A model generated the notes under the pieces. That model was not told the origin of the DNA. It worked only from the letters and a program-made list of their open reading frames with translations, and did no database searches. Positions 1-5,602 of a stretch of 8,134 nt of DNA are shown here, in pieces. Origin of the DNA: Burkholderiales bacterium (GTDB lineage: Bacteria > Pseudomonadota > Gammaproteobacteria > Burkholderiales > Burkholderiaceae_D); the NCBI GenBank assembly GCA_005800405.1, contig SYFN01000015.1, forward strand, positions 1-8,134, in the 5' to 3' direction. Each line of letters opens with the position of its first letter. Position 1 is the stretch's first letter. The position numbers and the translations under genes were made by a program.

Positions 1-29
1 CCGAGGTCAATGCCAATGATCTTGCTCAT
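1..29 (-). CDS. dnaK: Molecular chaperone DnaK (Hsp70), N-terminal codons only
   Basis: Only the first nine codons and two bases lie in the window; they read MSKIIGIDL followed by the start of a glycine codon, which is the conserved N-terminus of bacterial DnaK (start of the phosphate-1 loop of the actin-like ATPase domain). DnaK is the cytoplasmic ATP-dependent Hsp70 chaperone. The ATG at 29-27 is preceded by a good Shine-Dalgarno (GAAGGGA, complement of 37-43) with about seven bases of spacing. Its position 77 bp downstream of grpE, on the same strand, is the usual grpE-dnaK(-dnaJ) order. The identification rests on few residues but start site, motif and context agree. The rest of the gene lies left of the window. 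Confidence 0.93.
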
Positions 30-36
30 GATGATG

Positions 37-43
37 TCCCTTC
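37..43 (-). promoter_or_regulatory. Ribosome binding site of dnaK
   Basis: On the minus strand the sequence GAAGGGA ends seven bases before the dnaK ATG. It is one of the few clear Shine-Dalgarno sequences in the window and fixes the dnaK start. Confidence 0.8.
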
Positions 44-73
44 AAAAACTGATTAGATAACTGAATGGCGATG

Positions 74-101
74 AAATGCGGCGCTTTGTCGCAGTTTTAA
101 G
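74..101 (-). promoter_or_regulatory. Candidate sigma-32 (heat-shock) promoter for dnaK
   Basis: On the minus strand the -35-like element CTTAAAA (complement of 95-101) is followed by a 13-bp spacer and the -10-like element CCGCATTT (complement of 74-81). The sigma-32 consensus is CTTGAAA, a spacer of about 11-16, and CCCCATNT, so each block differs by about one base. The spacer length equals that of the stronger promoter upstream of grpE. The expected transcript start is near 67, giving a dnaK leader of about 38 bases. The -35 starts only six bases after the grpE stop codon. This would let dnaK be made in excess over grpE. Inference from sequence match only; chance similarity is possible. Confidence 0.6.
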
Positions 102-106
102 TCCGG

Positions 107-682
107 TTACTGTGAAACGGTGACCAGCGCGGGGCGCAACAGCCGGTCGGAAATCATGTAGCCCTTTTGCAGCACGCTGACGATGGTGTTAGCTTCCTGC
201 TCCGCAGCAACCATGGAAATAGCCTGATGTTTCATGGGGTCGAGCTTTTCACCTGCCTGCGGATTGACCTCGACCAGCCGATTGCGCTCAAACGCACTGG
301 AGAGCTGCTTGAGTGTCATTTCCACACCCTCTTTGAGTGATTCAATGGAGGGCGTTTCTATTTTCAGCGCCATCTCCAAACTGTCTCTCACAGGCAGCAA
401 GGCCTCGGCAAAACTCTCCACCGCAAATTTGTGGGCTTTGGAAATATCCTCCTGAGCGCGGCGGCGGGTGTTTTCCGCATCCGCCTTGGCGCGCAGAAAA
501 GCATCCTGTGCCTCGGCGAGTTTGGCCTCGAGCTCAGCAAGATGGCGAGCCAAAACCGGTAATTCTTCTGTCGCGGGCGCCGCTGCATTTTCGGCGGTGA
601 CCAGCTCTTTCACCGGCTCCACCATGGGTTCCGATGCGCTCGGATTTGCTTGGTCGCTGGAAGGGTTTTCACCTTGACTCAT
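107..682 (-). CDS. grpE: Nucleotide exchange factor GrpE of the DnaK chaperone system
   Basis: GrpE is the homodimeric cytoplasmic co-chaperone that releases ADP from DnaK. The 191-residue product has the family layout: a low-complexity acidic, alanine-rich N-terminus (about 1-40), a long dimerising helix with a heptad pattern and the typical segment around [14 protein letters not shown] (64-77), a four-helix-bundle region, and the C-terminal beta domain that contacts DnaK, with [15 protein letters not shown] (140-154) and [14 protein letters not shown] (174-187). Start choice: an in-frame ATG lies five codons upstream at 697, but the ATG at 682 has GGGAG five bases before it whereas the upstream one has no convincing ribosome site; the upstream start would add MAGDF. 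A sigma-32 promoter lies upstream and dnaK follows after 77 bp, so the pair forms a heat-shock unit. Length is normal for the family (E. coli 197). Confidence 0.97.
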   Translation of the reverse strand: MSQGENPSSDQANPSASEPMVEPVKELVTAENAAAPATEELPVLARHLAELEAKLAEAQDAFLRAKADAENTRRRAQEDISKAHKFAVESFAEALLPVRDSLEMALKIETPSIESLKEGVEMTLKQLSSAFERNRLVEVNPQAGEKLDPMKHQAISMVAAEQEANTIVSVLQKGYMISDRLLRPALVTVSQ

Positions 683-700
683 AAAATCTCCCGCCATTTC

Positions 701-718
701 AATTACTTGGGTGTAATT
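701..718 (-). repeat. Small perfect inverted repeat just upstream of grpE
   Basis: AATTAC (701-706) and GTAATT (713-718) are perfect reverse complements separated by six bases. In the grpE leader RNA this would be an AU-rich six-pair hairpin ending about ten bases before the Shine-Dalgarno. It is weak and its role is unknown; a protein operator, a leader hairpin or coincidence are all possible. Confidence 0.35.
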
Positions 719-770
719 TGCCCGCCGGCGTCCGTGAGGCGCACAGGCGACTTGGATACCAATTCGCTCG

Positions 771-798
771 TTATGGGGATAGCGCGCGGCTTTTCAAG
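771..798 (-). promoter_or_regulatory. Sigma-32 (RpoH) heat-shock promoter of grpE-dnaK
   Basis: On the minus strand CTTGAAA (complement of 792-798) is an exact match to the sigma-32 -35 consensus. It is followed by a 13-bp spacer and CCCCATAA (complement of 771-778), close to the CCCCATNT -10 consensus. Transcription should start near 765, giving grpE a leader of about 80 bases. The promoter lies immediately after the intrinsic terminator of the upstream operon, so it is the natural start of the grpE transcript. I see no CIRCE operator (TTAGCACTC, nine bases, GAGTGCTAA) near it, which suggests control by RpoH rather than HrcA. Confidence 0.87.
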
Positions 799-818
799 AC
801 GGCTGCGGAGATATCGAC

Positions 819-846
819 AAAAAAATCGGGGGCCTTGCGGCCCCCG
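819..846 (-). terminator. Rho-independent terminator after hemH
   Basis: On the minus strand a perfect eight-pair GC stem (arms 839-846 and 827-834, CGGGGGCC paired with GGCCCCCG) with a four-base GCAA loop is followed by one A and then seven T residues (complement of 819-825). This is a textbook intrinsic terminator. It lies 20 bp beyond the hemH stop codon and just upstream of the grpE promoter, so it separates the nadK-recN-hemH transcript from the heat-shock unit. Confidence 0.93.
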
Positions 847-866
847 TGCGCGTATCACCAGAGGTC

Positions 867-1973
867 TCAGTTTTCGGCACCAAATGTAAGCGCGCACTGT
901 CTTCCTATCTCTGCATCTGTCTTGCGGGACTCTTGCACGAAAGACAAACTCGCGGTAGGCCATCCAACCAGATGCTGTTCGACTACGGCGGACATCGCTT
1001 CTATCCATTGGGGATTCTCGTTCAGGCAGGGTATGTAATAAAACGCGCTACCGCCGGCTGCGAGAAAGTCGGCCCTGGCTTCCATGGATATTTCTTCCAG
1101 GGTTTCAAGGCAATCACTGGTAAACCCGGGGCACATCACGTCAACGCGCCCGATACCTTCCGCGGCCAACTTTTCCAGCGTGGGCGCGGTGTAGGGCTGT
1201 AACCATTCAGCCTTACCGAAACGGGACTGAAAGGTGACGAGGTAGTCGTCCTTGCTCAGGCCCAGTTTGCCAGCCAACAGACGAGCTGTTTTGTAGCACT
1301 CGCAATGGTAGGGATCGCCCAACAACAGCGTGCGCTTGGGTACACCGTGGAAACTCATCACCAGTTTGTCGGGACGGCCGTGCTGCTCCCAGTGCGCACG
1401 TACGGTAGCGGCAAGTACCTCAATGTAACCCTCATGATCGTGATAATGCTTAATCAGTCTGAGCTCGGGGGTGTTGCGCACGCGCGTGTAATGGGTGAAG
1501 ACGGTATCGAAAATCGACGCCGTGGTGGTGCCCGAATACTGCGGATAGGCGGGCAAGACCAGCAGACGGTCACAACCCTCGGCCTTGAGTTGGTCTAGTA
1601 CACTGGGCAGGCCCGGGTTACCGTATCGCATCGCATAGACCACACGCACATCGTGGCCTCGTGCGGTGAGGGATTGCTGCAATAAAGCCGCCTGACGCTC
1701 GGTGTGGATCTTGAGTGGGGAGCCTTCGTCGGTCCATATCGATGCGTATTTTTCTGCCGACTGGCGAGAACGGAATGGCAAGATGATGCCGTTGAGGATA
1801 ATCCACCAGATCAAGCGAGGTATTTCAACGATGCGCGGATCCGACAAAAACTCTTTCAGATAGACGCGAACGGCCGCCGCTGTGGGCGCGTCGGGTGTGC
1901 CGAGATTGGCCAGAACCACGGCAGTCTTGCTGACTGTACCGTGGCGATAGGGGGGTTCTGGGTTGAAGCCCAT
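867..1973 (-). CDS. hemH: Ferrochelatase (protohaem ferro-lyase)
   Basis: Ferrochelatase inserts ferrous iron into protoporphyrin IX, the last step of protoporphyrin-dependent haem synthesis, in the cytoplasm or at the inner membrane face. The 368-residue product shows family landmarks in order: [12 protein letters not shown] (19-30), the SP..IHT segment (85-91), [11 protein letters not shown] (143-153), the signature MSFHGVP (206-212) with the presumed catalytic His209, and [12 protein letters not shown] (283-294) with the conserved Glu290. The C-terminal 30 residues are not conserved in sequence and carry no recognisable metal-cluster cysteine motif. The start at 1973 is supported by AGAAAGG about ten bases upstream. 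It follows recN after 60 bp with no terminator between, and a strong terminator lies 20 bp after its stop, so it is the last gene of a nadK-recN-hemH unit. Length and motifs are complete. Confidence 0.97.
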   Translation of the reverse strand: MGFNPEPPYRHGTVSKTAVVLANLGTPDAPTAAAVRVYLKEFLSDPRIVEIPRLIWWIILNGIILPFRSRQSAEKYASIWTDEGSPLKIHTERQAALLQQSLTARGHDVRVVYAMRYGNPGLPSVLDQLKAEGCDRLLVLPAYPQYSGTTTASIFDTVFTHYTRVRNTPELRLIKHYHDHEGYIEVLAATVRAHWEQHGRPDKLVMSFHGVPKRTLLLGDPYHCECYKTARLLAGKLGLSKDDYLVTFQSRFGKAEWLQPYTAPTLEKLAAEGIGRVDVMCPGFTSDCLETLEEISMEARADFLAAGGSAFYYIPCLNENPQWIEAMSAVVEQHLVGWPTASLSFVQESRKTDAEIGRQCALTFGAEN

Positions 1974-2033
1974 TCAGGTCATGCCTTTCTGATTTTTGTT
2001 GAGTCTTGCTGATACCAAAGGGTGGAAACCGTC

Positions 2034-3692
2034 TCAGGATGCCAGCAGTTCGCGGGCATGCTTCCGCGTGGTAGCGGTGATTTCCAGGCCGCCGAGCATG
2101 CGCGCGATTTCTTCGACGCGGTCGCTGGCGGACAGACTTTCGACACGCGAAACGGTGCGGCCATCGGACATCGTACCCTTACTGACTTGAAAATGCTGGG
2201 AGGCCTGACTGGCAACCTGCGGCAGGTGGGTCACGCACAGCACCTGCCGGTCATGACCCAGGCGTTTGAGCAGCCTGCCGACAACCTCGGCGACACCGCC
2301 GCCGATCCCGCTGTCGACCTCGTCAAAAATCAGGGTAGGCGTCACGGTTGCGCCGGAGGCAATGACGGAAATCGCGAGCGCGATGCGGGCCAGTTCGCCA
2401 CCCGAGGCTACTTTGGCGAGCGGGCGCGGGGTGGTGCCGGCATGGCCAGCGACCAAAAACTCGACCTGCTCCTGGCCATGCGCGGAGGGATCGCAGGTAT
2501 GCAAGGCGATATCGAAACGCCCCCCCGACATTGACAGGTCTTGCATGGCCGAGGTCACGGCGCTAGCCAGTGATTTTGCTGCTTTGGTGCGTGCCTTGGT
2601 CAGCTTGGCGGCGAGAGCATAATAGGCATCGGCCAGTTTTTGCTCCTGCGCGCGCATCGCATCGATATCGGTGGCATCCGACAGTTGCGCCAGACGCTCC
2701 GACAACCGGGCGTGGGTCTCGGGCAGATCCTCGGGAGCCAGTTGAAATTTGCGCGCGGTACCGTGAATGGCTTCAAGTCGCGCCTCAACGGTATGGAGGC
2801 GTTCAGGATCAAGCTCGATGCGGCCCAGATAATCATTGAGCGCATAAACCGCCTCCTGCAGGTGTATGCGCGCCGGCTCCAGGGCGTCGAGTACGGGGCG
2901 CAGCTTGTCATCAATGTCAATCAGCTTGCCCAGCTTTTGCTCAATGGCGCTCACCTGTGACAGGACAGGCGAGGAATCACTCTCGGAGAGCAAGGTCAGC
3001 GCCTGCTGCGCGCCATCGATCAGACTGGCGGCATGCGAGAGACGACTGTGCTCGTTGCTGATATCCGTCCACTCACCGGGGCGTACGGCGAGCTTCTCCA
3101 GTTCGCCGACCTGCCACTCCAGACGCTCGCGCTCCATCAGCACCTGTTTTGCGTCACGTTCGAATTCCTCGCGCTGACGCACCACGGTGCGCCAGCTTCG
3201 ATAGGCATCCGCAACTGCGCGGGCCTGATCATGCAAGTCGGCATGCGCATCCAGCAGCAAACGTTGCGCATCGGCTTTGAGCAATGACTGATGCGCATGC
3301 TGCCCGTGGATATCCACCAGGATGTCGCCCAGCTCTCGTAACTGAGTCACCGTCGCGGTGATGCCGTTGATGAAAGCCTTGGACCGACCGCCATCGTCAA
3401 TCACGCGCCGCATCAAAAGCACGCCCTCATCACCGGTCAGCGAATGTTGATCCAGCCATTCATCCAGCGCCGCATCAAAAGGTCCCGCAAATTCAGCCGT
3501 AATGTCAGCGCGCCCTGCTCCCTCGCGCACAACACTGGCGTCCGCGCGACCGCCGAGCACCAGCGTAAGCGCGTCAACCAAAATCGATTTACCCGCCCCT
3601 GTCTCGCCGGTAAACACGGAAAAGCCGGCCGACAAATCGATTTCTATTGCATCGACAATGACGAAATCATGAATGGTCAGGGTGCGCAGCAT
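2034..3692 (-). CDS. recN: DNA repair protein RecN (SMC-like ATPase)
   Basis: RecN is an SMC-family ATPase that acts early in recombinational repair of double-strand breaks, associating with broken DNA ends and RecA. The 552-residue length matches E. coli RecN (553). Landmarks are the N-terminal MLRTLTIHDFVIVD start, Walker A GETGAGKS (29-36), a long heptad-rich central part (about 150-360) expected to form the short antiparallel coiled coil, the ABC signature SGGE (430-433), Walker B LIFDEVDSGIGG (454-465), and the switch-histidine segment CVTHLPQVA (486-494). The start at 3692 is fixed by the family N-terminus although no Shine-Dalgarno is evident; the preceding bases are AT-rich. It lies 54 bp after nadK and 60 bp before hemH on the same strand, so co-transcription is likely. 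No LexA box was recognised in the gap upstream; SOS control cannot be supported from this sequence. Confidence 0.97.
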   Translation of the reverse strand: MLRTLTIHDFVIVDAIEIDLSAGFSVFTGETGAGKSILVDALTLVLGGRADASVVREGAGRADITAEFAGPFDAALDEWLDQHSLTGDEGVLLMRRVIDDGGRSKAFINGITATVTQLRELGDILVDIHGQHAHQSLLKADAQRLLLDAHADLHDQARAVADAYRSWRTVVRQREEFERDAKQVLMERERLEWQVGELEKLAVRPGEWTDISNEHSRLSHAASLIDGAQQALTLLSESDSSPVLSQVSAIEQKLGKLIDIDDKLRPVLDALEPARIHLQEAVYALNDYLGRIELDPERLHTVEARLEAIHGTARKFQLAPEDLPETHARLSERLAQLSDATDIDAMRAQEQKLADAYYALAAKLTKARTKAAKSLASAVTSAMQDLSMSGGRFDIALHTCDPSAHGQEQVEFLVAGHAGTTPRPLAKVASGGELARIALAISVIASGATVTPTLIFDEVDSGIGGGVAEVVGRLLKRLGHDRQVLCVTHLPQVASQASQHFQVSKGTMSDGRTVSRVESLSASDRVEEIARMLGGLEITATTRKHARELLAS

Positions 3693-3746
3693 GTCGAAAA
3701 TGAATTTGAATCGGACAGGTAGAAGAGTCAGGCAAGCCGCAGCACG

Positions 3747-4661
3747 TCATTTTAGCTGACCAAGCACGGAAGGATATTCATTCCAATGCAATTTCTCGCG
3801 CAGTGTATCGAAATAATTCCAACCTTCGGGGTGGAGGAAGGTCACGGTATACGCCGATCGACGGATCAGCACCCGATCGTGCTGAGCAAGGCTGGTCAGT
3901 GATTGCATATCAAAATTCACACTACTCTCGCCCGCGCTGACGAGCTCAATACTGATTTCATGATTATCAGAAAGCACAATCGGACGGTTCGACAAGGCAT
4001 GCGGCGCAATCGGTACCAGCACTACACCACCGAGCTCGGGCTGAAGTATCGGCCCGCCCGCTGCCAATGCATAGGCGGTAGAGCCCGTCGGTGTGGAAAC
4101 AATCAGACCATCAGAGCGCTGGTTGTACATGAAATGGCCGTCGACTTCGACACGCAGCTCAACCATGCCCGCACCCGCACCACGCGAGACCACCACGTCG
4201 TTGAACGCCAGACCATGAAAGATTGCCTGACTGTCGCGCACCACCACACCCTCAAGCAATGTGCGCCGCTCGGACGCGAGCTTGCCGTCCAGAATATCGC
4301 CCAACACGGAGAGCATGTGTTCGGATGCAATGTCGGTCATGAAACCCAAACGACCCTGGTTCACGCCTATCAGCGGCACACCATAAGAAGCGAGCTGACG
4401 CGCAATGCCCAGCATCGTGCCGTCGCCGCCGACCACAATGGCGAGATCGGCGCGCTTGCCAATCTGCTCCGGCGTAACGGACAAAGCTTCCGGACGCTGA
4501 ATGTCACGCGCGGTCTCATCTTCAAATACAACCCGATGCCCGCGATCTTCCAGAAAACCGGCCAGCTCGAGTACGGAGCCCATGCTGCTGGACTCGCCAT
4601 GTTTACCGATGATCGCAATCGTGTGAAATCGACCGGGTATGTTGGGGCTGGAATTCGACAT
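3747..4661 (-). CDS. nadK: NAD kinase (ATP-NAD kinase)
   Basis: NAD kinase phosphorylates NAD to NADP in the cytoplasm and is the main source of NADP(H). The 304-residue product aligns along its length with the bacterial enzyme. It has VVGGDGTMLG (76-85) with the GGDG phosphate-binding motif and the conserved Asp80, NQGRLGFMTD (101-110), AFNDVV (152-157), the strongly conserved TPTGSTAYALAAGGP (190-204), and LHPEGWNYFDTLREKLHW near the C-terminus, typical of proteobacterial NadK. No Shine-Dalgarno precedes the ATG at 4661; a plausible promoter would place the transcript start almost on the ATG (see separate entry). It is divergent from the HAD gene and is the first gene of the nadK-recN-hemH unit. 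In many betaproteobacteria nadK is divergent from hrcA itself; here a HAD gene lies between them. Confidence 0.97.
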   Translation of the reverse strand: MSNSSPNIPGRFHTIAIIGKHGESSSMGSVLELAGFLEDRGHRVVFEDETARDIQRPEALSVTPEQIGKRADLAIVVGGDGTMLGIARQLASYGVPLIGVNQGRLGFMTDIASEHMLSVLGDILDGKLASERRTLLEGVVVRDSQAIFHGLAFNDVVVSRGAGAGMVELRVEVDGHFMYNQRSDGLIVSTPTGSTAYALAAGGPILQPELGGVVLVPIAPHALSNRPIVLSDNHEISIELVSAGESSVNFDMQSLTSLAQHDRVLIRRSAYTVTFLHPEGWNYFDTLREKLHWNEYPSVLGQLK

Positions 4662-4681
4662 GCACGGGATTAGACCATAAT
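4655..4681 (+). promoter_or_regulatory. Candidate sigma-70 promoter of the HAD phosphatase gene
   Basis: TCGACA (4655-4660, five of six matches to TTGACA) and CATAAT (4676-4681, five of six matches to TATAAT) are separated by 15 bp, shorter than the ideal 17. The -35 lies partly inside the nadK start region and the -10 overlaps the spacer of the candidate nadK promoter, so the two divergent promoters would compete. The expected start is near 4688, giving a leader of about 25 bases. Inference only. Confidence 0.3.
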
Positions 4682-4697
4682 TGGCGCCCCGACTGAA
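4669..4697 (-). promoter_or_regulatory. Candidate sigma-70 promoter of nadK (leaderless)
   Basis: On the minus strand TCTAAT (complement of 4669-4674, five of six matches to TATAAT) lies 17 bp after TTCAGT (complement of 4692-4697, three of six matches to TTGACA). The expected start, about seven bases beyond the -10, falls at 4661-4662, the nadK start codon. This would explain the lack of a ribosome binding site. Inference; the -35 is weak. Confidence 0.35.
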
Positions 4698-4712
4698 TCA
4701 CCAGACACCGCC

Positions 4713-5435
4713 ATGAACGCCCCCGCAAACGAACCGATACGCGCTTTACTGTTTGATCTCGATGACACACTGTGGCCAATTACCCCGGTGATTGAACGCG
4801 CCGAGGCACTGCTGTTTGAATGGCTTAGTGGGCAGGTCCCACTGGTCACGGAGCGGTACACGATTGCAGCGATGCGCGCACGTCGTGGTGAACTGATGGC
4901 CGCAAACCCCGGGTTTCGGGTTGATCTCTGGGCGCTGCGTCATGCAGCGCTGCATGAGGCCTTTGCGGCATGCGACGCAGATACAACGCGCATTACAGAG
5001 GCCATGGACGTATTTACGACTGCACGCAACCAGGTCACGCTATTCGAGGATGTCCTCGAGTGTCTGCCTAGGTTGGCTGAGCGGATTACCCTAGGCTCGC
5101 TCACCAATGGGGCAGCCGACTTGCGACAGATCGGCCTGGACCACCACTTCAGCGTATCGCTCGCCGCGCATGAAATTGGCCGCGCGAAGCCAGATCCTGC
5201 GGTGTTTCGAGCCGCCTGTGAGGCACTCGCACTCCCGCTGTCACAGGTCGCGTACGTGGGCGACGATTTGCGACTCGACGTCGAGGGTGCGCAAAAGGCA
5301 GGACTCAAAGGCCTCTGGCTGAACCGATATGGGGCAGCAAAACCGGCGGAACAGTCACACATAGAGCCGGATGCCACGCTCGTATCGCTACACGAACTTG
5401 AACAGTGGCTGCATCTGCGCAGCACGAATGATTAG
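4713..5435 (+). CDS. HAD-superfamily hydrolase, YigB-like phosphatase
   Basis: A 240-residue cytoplasmic phosphatase of the haloacid dehalogenase superfamily, subfamily IA. Motif I is FDLDDTLW (14-21) with nucleophile Asp15 and acid/base Asp17; motif II is SLTNG (129-133); motif III lysine is Lys159 in GRAKPDP (156-162); motif IV is YVGDDLRLDVEGA (181-193) with the Mg-binding Asp184/Asp185. The helical cap lies between motifs I and II (about 25-105). The FDLDDTLW/VGDD pattern and length resemble E. coli YigB, an FMN phosphatase in flavin synthesis, but substrate cannot be read from the sequence. The ATG at 4713 has no Shine-Dalgarno; it is chosen because motif I starts at the expected distance. 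The gene separates nadK from hrcA, and its stop codon TAG lies in the left end of the inverted-repeat element that follows, so its last residues may have been altered by that insertion. Confidence 0.92.
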   Translation: MNAPANEPIRALLFDLDDTLWPITPVIERAEALLFEWLSGQVPLVTERYTIAAMRARRGELMAANPGFRVDLWALRHAALHEAFAACDADTTRITEAMDVFTTARNQVTLFEDVLECLPRLAERITLGSLTNGAADLRQIGLDHHFSVSLAAHEIGRAKPDPAVFRAACEALALPLSQVAYVGDDLRLDVEGAQKAGLKGLWLNRYGAAKPAEQSHIEPDATLVSLHELEQWLHLRSTND

Positions 5436-5560
5436 GGTCTGTATCAAAATGAGCGTGGCGAAGCGGCGCGGTCGCTGGCAAGGCGGGGGCGCCGCAGAGA
5501 CTACCGACGCACTGCAAGGCGACCTCAATGCTGGCAGCGTCGTTTTGATAGAGACTCTAA
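5432..5560. mobile_element. MITE-like inverted-repeat element between the HAD gene and hrcA
   Basis: The ends 5432-5449 and 5543-5560 are reverse complements over 18 bases with two mismatches (TTAGGGTCTGTATCAAAA against TTAGAGTCTCTATCAAAA). Both ends carry a TA dinucleotide (5433-5434 and 5558-5559), which could be a duplicated target with a 123-bp element (5435-5557) between. Inside are two further perfect inverted repeats: GCGGCGC/GCGCCGC (5463-5469 and 5489-5495) and CGACGC/GCGTCG (5505-5510 and 5537-5542), so a transcript would fold as an outer stem holding two hairpins. There is no coding capacity. Size, terminal repeats, possible TA duplication and lack of a transposase fit a non-autonomous insertion element (MITE). 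Alternatives are a REP-like repeat or a HAD transcript terminator. Only one copy is visible in this window, so mobility is inference. Confidence 0.6.
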
Positions 5561-5565
5561 GATTG

Positions 5566-5595
5566 CTGGCAGACGACGCTCACTATCGCTAGAAT
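5566..5595 (+). promoter_or_regulatory. Candidate sigma-70 promoter of hrcA (leaderless)
   Basis: CTGGCA (5566-5571, four of six matches to TTGACA) and TAGAAT (5590-5595, five of six matches to TATAAT) are separated by 18 bp. The expected transcript start is at about 5602-5603, on the hrcA ATG itself, and no Shine-Dalgarno precedes that ATG. The promoter begins six bases beyond the right end of the inverted-repeat element. No CIRCE sequence is visible here, so autoregulation by HrcA through a standard operator is not supported. Confidence 0.42.
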
Positions 5596-5602
5596 AGACC
5601 GT

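Noticed and set aside
45..98. Seven-base inverted repeat AAAACTG / CAGTTTT flanking the grpE-dnaK gap
   Set aside because: The arms are short and AT-rich with a 40-base loop, and one arm falls in the candidate -35 element; chance is likely.
703..1008. Open frame of 101 codons on the minus strand covering the hemH end, terminator and grpE promoter
   Set aside because: It overlaps hemH in another frame and runs through a strong terminator and a sigma-32 promoter, so it is not a plausible gene.
1081..1110. CTTGAAA on the minus strand inside hemH, resembling a sigma-32 -35
   Set aside because: It encodes part of the conserved ferrochelatase motif CLETLEE and no matching -10 follows at a proper distance.
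1971..1982. Tiny AUG-ACC-UGA frame abutting the hemH start (UGAAUG)
   Set aside because: The only ribosome site, AGAAAGG, is one base from this AUG and about ten from the hemH AUG, so it serves hemH; the two-codon frame is likely chance.
2022..2534. Open frame of 170 codons on the plus strand opposite recN
   Set aside because: It lies opposite the conserved RecN ATPase C-terminus; its composition is that of a shadow frame.
3903..4673. Open frame of 256 codons on the plus strand opposite nadK
   Set aside because: It is fully antisense to a well-conserved nadK, is rich in His, Arg and Thr as antisense translations usually are, and resembles no family I recognise.
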